Assembly (NCBI GenBank): GCA_022763185.1
Contig: JALEGL010000005.1
Location: 165,498 to 229,497 of the forward strand
Source of the DNA: a bacterium
GTDB taxonomy: Bacteria > Bdellovibrionota_G > JALEGL01
Direction: 5' to 3'
Length of the DNA: 64,000 nucleotides
The notes beneath the pieces are model-generated. The model did not search any database. It was not told where the DNA came from and worked only from the letters and a program-made list of their open reading frames with translations. Position 1 is the first letter of the stretch; every line of letters begins with the position of its first letter. The position numbers were made by a program, and so were the translations under genes. Below, in pieces: positions 58,913 to 64,000 of the stretch.

Positions 58913-61036
58913 TTATTTACTTACATAGACAAACTCACCGTTGTCTATATTTACATTAAATAAAGCCTTAAGGCTGTTCCAACCAATAAACATGGCCCTT
59001 TGACCTACTGGATCAATAACAATATCCGATAAAATTAGATTCACCGGTCCAAAACTGTCATTGACATCAACAATATCTGTACGATCACCGCTCACAAGGT
59101 CTACAGACATAATTAAGGCATTGTTGGCGTTGAGTGTTATAATTTTCCTATTACGCTCATCCAAAGCAATGGCTTCTGTTACAGACAGTGAACTGCCTGT
59201 ACCAACACTGTTACTTGAAACAACCACTCTATCGCCTGTTCCTGGATCAACTTCATATATCGCTGCCAAAAAAGAATCCACAACGTAAATTTTAGCAATG
59301 TTTGGGCTATATACTATATCTGTCATTTGAGAAAAATCATCGCCTGCACCTATTGAAGCATCTGCAACAATCGTGCGATTACCTGTGTTTACATCAATGG
59401 CCAACACAGCATGCAAGATACGATCAACCATATATATAATGTGATCCTCATCGTAAGCAATCCCAAAAGGCAAGGCTATATTAGGACCTGTACCGGTCAT
59501 TCCATCAGAAATAATCGTTCTATTTCCGTTAGTAAGATCAACCATAAACAAAGCATCTATACTATTATCGCAAACATAGGCACGCTGGTTCAATAAATCT
59601 AAAGCCAAATCATTTGGGCTTGTAAAGTTTGGCCCGGAACCAACACTGTCACTTGAAACAATTGTTCTATTTCCGCTATTTAAATCAATACGAAATAAAG
59701 TATGCGCCAAACGATCTAAAACATAGGCCGTGTTGTTGACCCAATCCAGCTCAATAGCCTCAATAAAATCCAAGTTTTGTCCAGTGCCCACATTACCCTG
59801 AGAAATCACATCACGATCACCCGTGCTAAGACCAACTGAGAAAATATTGTTATTGTCACGGTCAACCACCCAAAATTCATTAGCGTTGTTAGGGTTGAGC
59901 AGAACGTCTGAAGGTGAAGTAAAATCTACCCCCAACCCTGTTGAAGCATTGGAAACAATGGCTCGGTTACCGGTTAAAATATCCACAGCAATCAATGCCG
60001 CCTGCGCTGTATCTGCAACCAAGAGCTGATTGTTGGATATATCTAAAGCCAAACCACTACCCCCCATGAAATTAGGACCAACTCCCGTTACAGTATCGGA
60101 TAAAATGCTCCGATTACCATTGCTCAAATCAACTGTAAACACAGCATTAAGCACAGCATCAAAAACATAGGCGGTATTTTGAGCGCTATCAAGCACAATA
60201 TCAGTTGGGTTAGAAAAATTGGTTCCTGTTCCAACACTGCTGCTTGACAAAACACTGCGGTTTCCTGTTGTTGCATCTATGGCAAAGATGGCATCGTTAA
60301 AGCTATCCAACAACAAAATCCTGTTCAAACTGGCATCAAATGTTATTCCAGCTGGGAATAAAAAATTGGTTCCTGTTCCAACAGAGCTGCTCGATAAAAC
60401 ACTCCGATTGCCCGTGTTTGTATCTATTGAATAGAGTGTATTATTAAGACGGTCGCTGACAAACAAGGTGTCGTTTAAAAAATCTGCCGCTATGCCAATT
60501 GGAAATGTAAAGTTGTCACCGCTGCCAGAATCAAATGCAGACACAATGTCTCTATGCCCATTGCTGGTATTGACGCGAACAATTGCTCGCAGTCTTCCAT
60601 CTACGACGTAAAGTATATTTTGATTGCTATCAAACACCATGTTTTGAGCGAATAAAAATACTTCAGAGCGGACTATACTAACAAAGTCTTGCTCGTTGTA
60701 TTGCGTTCCGTCTTGTAACTCAACATTAGCATCAAAGTCATTACTTCCCAGGTTCAGTGGAAGAGAAACTTCCCACAGCTCATAATTTGCCGACAATGAC
60801 TGAACTGCAACTCCGCCAAGCGTAAACTCTGAAACAATTCCGTCGCTATCTAAACTCCCTCTAACCACAAGTGATGCTTCTGAAGTAACCGCGTTGCTGT
60901 TAGGGTACTGAACTGTTAAATTAACTGGCGTTTGCGGATTGAATTGATCCAAAACAACTTGAAAGCCTGAACATGATACAAGGCCCAACAAACAAACATT
61001 GATGAGCAGCATAATAAAATATTTTTGAAAAGCCAT
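58913..61036 (-). CDS. Beta-propeller lipoprotein
   Basis: 707 residues, signal ending LVSC with lipid Cys22. A short Ig-like domain (about 35-115; VNLTVQYPNSNAVTSEASLV) is followed by about eleven repeats of 46-52 residues, each with a T/N-G-N/D-R motif (ATTGNRSVLSSSSVGTGTNF, DLTNGNRTIISDGMTGTGPN, DILTGNRAIVSNASTGLGVD) and an NxxYVxD strand. This is an NHL/SMP-30-like propeller arrangement. Surface-exposed recognition or enzymatic roles are possible. Repeats within the gene are also visible in DNA. Confidence 0.85.
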   Translation of the reverse strand: MAFQKYFIMLLINVCLLGLVSCSGFQVVLDQFNPQTPVNLTVQYPNSNAVTSEASLVVRGSLDSDGIVSEFTLGGVAVQSLSANYELWEVSLPLNLGSNDFDANVELQDGTQYNEQDFVSIVRSEVFLFAQNMVFDSNQNILYVVDGRLRAIVRVNTSNGHRDIVSAFDSGSGDNFTFPIGIAADFLNDTLFVSDRLNNTLYSIDTNTGNRSVLSSSSVGTGTNFLFPAGITFDASLNRILLLDSFNDAIFAIDATTGNRSVLSSSSVGTGTNFSNPTDIVLDSAQNTAYVFDAVLNAVFTVDLSNGNRSILSDTVTGVGPNFMGGSGLALDISNNQLLVADTAQAALIAVDILTGNRAIVSNASTGLGVDFTSPSDVLLNPNNANEFWVVDRDNNNIFSVGLSTGDRDVISQGNVGTGQNLDFIEAIELDWVNNTAYVLDRLAHTLFRIDLNSGNRTIVSSDSVGSGPNFTSPNDLALDLLNQRAYVCDNSIDALFMVDLTNGNRTIISDGMTGTGPNIALPFGIAYDEDHIIYMVDRILHAVLAIDVNTGNRTIVADASIGAGDDFSQMTDIVYSPNIAKIYVVDSFLAAIYEVDPGTGDRVVVSSNSVGTGSSLSVTEAIALDERNRKIITLNANNALIMSVDLVSGDRTDIVDVNDSFGPVNLILSDIVIDPVGQRAMFIGWNSLKALFNVNIDNGEFVYVSK

Positions 61037-61134
61037 AAAGTTCCTTATGCGTTGATAAAAATGTTAATACCTAAGTCTAAAATTTATCACAGCCGTCTCT
61101 TTATCCACAAGATTTATTCACAATCAGTGTCTAA

Positions 61135-61216
61135 TTTGTTTTTTCATCCCCGTGTCCTCGGCTGCTTTGGGCAGCCTCGCTTATCCTGCTTGCATCTTCT
61201 CGGCTTCTTCCCGCTT
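61135..61216. repeat. Duplicated 3' end of the thioesterase gene, copy 1
   Basis: Copy of 61268-61352. It carries the last eight thioesterase codons plus stop on the minus strand (EAEKMQAG*), a GGCTGC..GCAGCC hairpin and TTTGTTTTTTCATCCCCGTG. Between the copies are a GGGGTC/GACCCC hairpin (about 61230-61247) and a 10-bp A-rich hairpin (61251-61260 pairing with 61267-61276). Confidence 0.8.
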
Positions 61217-61267
61217 CGCTCCCTTTTACAAGGGGTCTCACGACCCCTTCAAAAACAAAAACGTCGT

Positions 61268-61352
61268 TTTGTTTTTTCATCCCCGTGGGCTCGCCTGCAT
61301 AAAGCAGACTCGCTTATCCAGCTTGCATCTTCTCGGCTTTTTTACGGGCTTC
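61268..61352. repeat. Original 3' end of the thioesterase gene, copy 2
   Basis: This block includes the genuine stop at 61314-61316 and the preceding codons, plus the same TTTGTTTTTTCATCCCCGTG tail and a CTGCATAAAGCAG hairpin. The CTGCATAAAGCAG phrase reappears at 63936-63948, near the right end of the window. Confidence 0.8.
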
Positions 61353-61799
61353 TCGGCGGGCTTTGCCTAATAAAAAGTTTCTTTGCTCTTCTTCTGTTTC
61401 TGGTGCCAAGGCTGGGACTTCAATGGGTTTATGGTTGGCATCAATGGCAACAAAAGTCAAAAAGGCGTCTGTGGTGAGTTGGCGTTTGCCCGTTCTTGGG
61501 TTTTCTGCCAAGACTTCCACGCTCACTTCTAAAGATGTTCTGCCGGTAAACGTAACTTTGCTTTTTAAGACCATGACATCTCCCACTTGTCCAGAAGCAT
61601 GAAAGTCTACTTTATCAATGGAGGCCGTCACCACATTGCCTTTAACATGGCGCATGGCTGCCACGGCTCCTGCCGTATCAATCCACATCATGACTTTTCC
61701 ACCAAAAACAGTCCCTAAAGGATTGGTGTCTCCAGGCAAGACTTGCTGGATCATTTCTACATAAGATTCTCTTGGCGCTTTGCTTAATCGTTCTGACAT
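61314..61799 (-). CDS. Acyl-CoA thioesterase (YciA/ACOT hotdog family)
   Basis: Hotdog-fold hydrolase of acyl-CoA, 161 residues from ATG 61799 (MSERLSKAPRESYVEMIQQV); a GTG at 61826 is possible. Signatures: LPGDTNPLGTVFGGKVMMWI, TAGAVAAMRHVKGNVVTASI, DKVDFHASGQVGDVMVLKSK, and FLTFVAIDANHKPIEVPALA. The catalytic residue is likely the Asp in MWIDTAGAV or Asn in TNPLG. It is divergent from rarA; its 3' end is duplicated downstream. Confidence 0.93.
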   Translation of the reverse strand: MSERLSKAPRESYVEMIQQVLPGDTNPLGTVFGGKVMMWIDTAGAVAAMRHVKGNVVTASIDKVDFHASGQVGDVMVLKSKVTFTGRTSLEVSVEVLAENPRTGKRQLTTDAFLTFVAIDANHKPIEVPALAPETEEEQRNFLLGKARREARKKAEKMQAG

Positions 61800-61854
61800 G
61801 CATTTGTCTGTATCATTGCTTTTCACTTTGGTCTATGTGATTTATAGTCTCAGT

Positions 61855-63156
61855 ATGAACGCCAGTCTTTTTGAAAACCAACACGCTGATAAATCGCCTT
61901 TGGCTGAGCGCATGCGCCCCAAAACTGTGGATGATTTTTTGGGTCTAAAAAACTTATTTGAGCGCCAAGGCATGCTGGAACAATTCAGCCAAAAACCGTT
62001 TTCCTTTATTTTGTGGGGGCCGCCTGGCTGTGGCAAAACCAGTTTGGCCAAAGCTTTGGCCAGCTCTTGTCAACTTCCTTTTTTATCTTTTTCTGCAGTT
62101 CTCTCAGGCATCAAAGAAATCAAAGACGTCATGGCCCGGGCCAAAAGGCGTTTTGAAGACTATGGCCAAGCTTGTGTTTTATTTGTGGATGAAATTCATA
62201 GATTCAATAAATCACAACAAGATGCGTTTTTACCCGCCGTTGAGCGCGGTGAAATTGTTTTGGTGGGCGCCACCACAGAAAACCCTTCCTTTGAAATCAA
62301 TGCAGCTTTGCTCTCGCGCTTGCAAGTGTTCACTCTCCCTCCCCTTAATGACAAACAAATTGAGTACTTGCTCAAACGCAGCCTAAAAGAGGATAAAGCC
62401 TTGTGCATGTTTGCCAACCGTATCGATGATGATGTCATTCCTTATTTAGCCCACTTGGCCAATGGTGATGCCCGTTATGCGCTCAATATCTTTGAAACCG
62501 CTTTGCATGCTTTAAAAAAGAATGAAAGGCTGAGTCAACAAAAGCTAGCCAGTCTTATTCAAAAAAAGACGCTCTTGTATGATAAAAATCAAGAGCAGCA
62601 TTACAATGTGATTTCTGCCTTACATAAAAGCATACGCAACTCTGATGCAGATGCCGCCTTGTATTGGCTGGCCTACATGTTAGAGGCCGGTGATGACCCC
62701 TTATATGTTGCAAGGCGTCTTATTCGCTTTACCAGTGAAGACATTGGCAATGCAGATCCGCAAGCTTTAACTTTAGCCATTGCTGCCAAAGACAGTTGCG
62801 CATTTTTAGGCATGCCGGAATGTGCTTTGGCTTTGGCGCAATTGGTCATTTATTTAAGTGCCGCTCCAAAATCTAACTCGGTGTATGCGAGCTACAAAAA
62901 AGTACAAAAAGATTTAAAGTCTGGTGAAGTGTATCCCGTGCCTTTGCATATAAGAAATGCGCCAACCCAGTTGATGAAAGATTTAGACTATGGCAAGGGC
63001 TATCAGTATGCCCACAATCATGATGAGGCCACCACTCCAATGACCTGCCTGCCTGAAGCATTAAAAGATAAAGTCTATTATGAAGGAAAAACTCAAGGCC
63101 AAGAACGTGCCTTAATGCAACGCTTGCAGGAGTTTAAAAAAAGAAGACAAACCTAA
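61855..63156 (+). CDS. rarA: Replication-associated recombination ATPase RarA
   Basis: AAA+ ATPase of the RarA/MgsA/WRNIP1 family that acts at stalled forks, 433 residues from ATG 61855 (MNASLFENQHADKSPLAERM). Motifs: PLAERMRPKTVDDFLG, Walker A in LWGPPGCGKTSLAKALA, Walker B LFVDEIHRFNKSQQDAFLP, sensor ATTENPSFEINAALLSR, and the C-terminal tetramer helix DDPLYVARRLIRFTSEDIGN. The long upstream frame to 61780 is not used. It shares a 55-bp divergent promoter region with the thioesterase. Confidence 0.96.
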   Translation: MNASLFENQHADKSPLAERMRPKTVDDFLGLKNLFERQGMLEQFSQKPFSFILWGPPGCGKTSLAKALASSCQLPFLSFSAVLSGIKEIKDVMARAKRRFEDYGQACVLFVDEIHRFNKSQQDAFLPAVERGEIVLVGATTENPSFEINAALLSRLQVFTLPPLNDKQIEYLLKRSLKEDKALCMFANRIDDDVIPYLAHLANGDARYALNIFETALHALKKNERLSQQKLASLIQKKTLLYDKNQEQHYNVISALHKSIRNSDADAALYWLAYMLEAGDDPLYVARRLIRFTSEDIGNADPQALTLAIAAKDSCAFLGMPECALALAQLVIYLSAAPKSNSVYASYKKVQKDLKSGEVYPVPLHIRNAPTQLMKDLDYGKGYQYAHNHDEATTPMTCLPEALKDKVYYEGKTQGQERALMQRLQEFKKRRQT

Positions 63157-63160
63157 TCTT

Positions 63161-63188
63161 GGGGACCGACTTGTGTCTACATGTCCCC
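63161..63188. repeat. GGGGAC/GTCCCC hairpin after rarA
   Basis: GGGGAC at 63161-63166 pairs with GTCCCC at 63183-63188, with 16 bases between them. Similar GGGGAC ends mark the 59-bp repeats at 31985 and 32824, so it may be a relative of them rather than a terminator; no T-run follows on the plus strand. Confidence 0.5.
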
Positions 63189-63201
63189 AGAAATTATTCT
63201 G

Positions 63202-63729
63202 TTAGTTACATTTATAGGCTTGCCATACCCCTTGAGAAAAAGCTGTTTTTTCTGAGTCTGAAACAGAACTAAAATGATTACGACTAATCACTGCTTCCTT
63301 AACACCCAAATAGTCCTGATTTTCTAAATTTTTAAAAAATGTAAAACCAAGCTGACATTGTTGAATTAAAGCGTCACTAGAAAAAACTGGATCACGTTCA
63401 CGAGAGTTTTTTGTTTTTTCTGAGCAATAATCCTTCACTAAACAGGCATTGTAATCTTCAAGCGTAGACACCAAATCAAAACCAATGACTTTAGCCAACA
63501 TGGGGCCTTGCGCATTGGAAAGCTCATCTTCTATATCCTGATTTTGATAGGCCAGCAAAAACCCCTCCATACACTCTTCTAAGCTAAAATTATCTTTGGT
63601 GAAAAAATTATCGAGCATATACTCGTAACAGGTGAATTGAGCCAAATATTTGGCGTTGATAGTTTGGCTCTGTGCCTTTACGACGCCTAAAGAACTCATA
63701 CATAAGACTGCTAAAATAAACTGTTTCAT
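63202..63729 (-). CDS. Secreted protein of unknown function
   Basis: 175 residues with signal MKQFILAVLCMSSLGVVKA and mature start QSQTINAKYLAQFTCYEY. Helical, with Cys in FTCYEYML, LEECMEGF, NACLVKDYCSEK, QCQLGFTFF and a C-terminal YKCN, that could form disulfides. AGGGG precedes the ATG. Converges on rarA. Family not recognised; general style recalls the 29447-30052 protein. Confidence 0.68.
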   Translation of the reverse strand: MKQFILAVLCMSSLGVVKAQSQTINAKYLAQFTCYEYMLDNFFTKDNFSLEECMEGFLLAYQNQDIEDELSNAQGPMLAKVIGFDLVSTLEDYNACLVKDYCSEKTKNSRERDPVFSSDALIQQCQLGFTFFKNLENQDYLGVKEAVISRNHFSSVSDSEKTAFSQGVWQAYKCN

Positions 63730-63847
63730 TGTTTCCCCTTTTTTAAGAATTTTTTAGATTGTTTAACAAAAAATCAGATTGGAATCAAAGCTATTTTATA
63801 CTAGACCTAACTGAGAACAGCTCATTTAAGAATGGAGGAACGCTTTT

Positions 63848-63950
63848 GTTACAGTTGTTGTTACTGTAACTCATGTAAGGCGCGCCTTTAAAAAGCAAAA
63901 CACGGTTTTGCTTTTCTCACCCCCTGCGCACTCAGCTGCATAAAGCAGCT
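63848..63950. repeat. Cluster of four hairpins
   Basis: In about 100 bp: GTTACAGT/ACTGTAAC (63848-63870), the palindrome AAGGCGCGCCTT (63877-63888), AAAAGCAAAAC/GTTTTGCTTTT with a three-base loop (63891-63915), and AGCTGC/GCAGCT with ATAAA loop (63934-63950). The last two resemble the A-rich and CTGCATAAAGCAG hairpins at 61251-61308. The remaining gap 63730-63847 holds the leader of the 63729 gene. Confidence 0.75.
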
Positions 63951-63961
63951 TCGTGGACTCA

Positions 63962-64000
63962 CTATTTTTTGTAGAGCAAGACATTGGCCATGGCCAGCAA
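63962..64000 (-). CDS. C-terminus of a gene running off the right edge
   Basis: On the minus strand the last twelve codons read LLAMANVLLYKK, ending at the TAG at 63964-63962. The hydrophobic end with a Lys-Lys tail suits a small membrane protein. Too short to identify; it is listed because the adjacent hairpin cluster sits directly at this gene's 3' end, as for rpiB and the thioesterase. Confidence 0.35.
   Translation of the reverse strand: MLAMANVLLYKK

Overview
The window is 64 kb of an AT-rich, densely coded Gram-negative chromosome. The order DUF177-rpmF-fabG-acpP-fabF-rpiB-glyA matches the fatty-acid cluster of Deltaproteobacteria in the old sense (Desulfobacterota, Myxococcota, Bdellovibrionota). 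Many lipoproteins and outer-membrane barrels, type IV pilin-like proteins and Fur boxes fit a free-living or predatory relative of those groups; Bdellovibrionota is my best guess, but nothing here proves the phylum. No rRNA operon, prophage, CRISPR array or intact transposase gene was seen. There is one tRNA (Asn).

Layout. 1-5.2 kb: glyA, rpiB, fabF, acpP, fabG, rpmF and DUF177, all on the minus strand; plsX, fabH and fabD are absent from the cluster. 5.2-14.4 kb (minus): an acidic lipoprotein and an outer-membrane barrel in one operon, sppA, rpsA, a membrane-anchored HhH protein, a BON-OmpA protein, and a large PilX-type pilin-like protein. 14.8-25 kb: rpsT converging on dnaE, then DUF2237, MscS channel, GFA-family protein, and guaB-lipoprotein-guaA. 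25-28.2 kb: a 1079-residue PilW-type pilin with five alternating Cys-rich domains on Thr-Pro linkers. 28.5-33 kb: tRNA-Asn, an IVP-like four-helix protein, a secreted protein, a frameshifted secreted-protein gene, a sugar dehydrogenase lipoprotein, and a foreign-looking small secreted gene flanked by two 59-bp palindromic repeats.

33-40.4 kb is the most distinctive accessory region. It holds a four-repeat lipoprotein, three Fur-box-like sites around small or secreted proteins of unknown function, a DUF6580 putative transporter, an anchored surface protein, and two paralogous exported DUF4430-like proteins. I read it as an iron- or cofactor-linked surface system, with function inferred only. 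40.5-49.4 kb: SH3 protein, UPF0316, nitroreductase with divergent HxlR regulator, GNAT-like protein, YceI, MarC, MATE pump, a phosphatase-like protein, cutA and a 6-phosphofructokinase with unusual selectivity residues. 49.5-54.3 kb: an alpha/beta hydrolase and a 1291-residue secreted protein whose tail resembles RelE/ParE toxins. 54.6-64 kb: metG, holA, two barrels, a small acidic protein, a beta-propeller lipoprotein, acyl-CoA thioesterase, rarA, a secreted protein and a hairpin-rich tail.

A recurring oddity is that the 3' ends of two unrelated genes (rpiB and the thioesterase) are duplicated just downstream of themselves together with strong hairpins. All function calls come from reading protein motifs by eye; no database search was possible.
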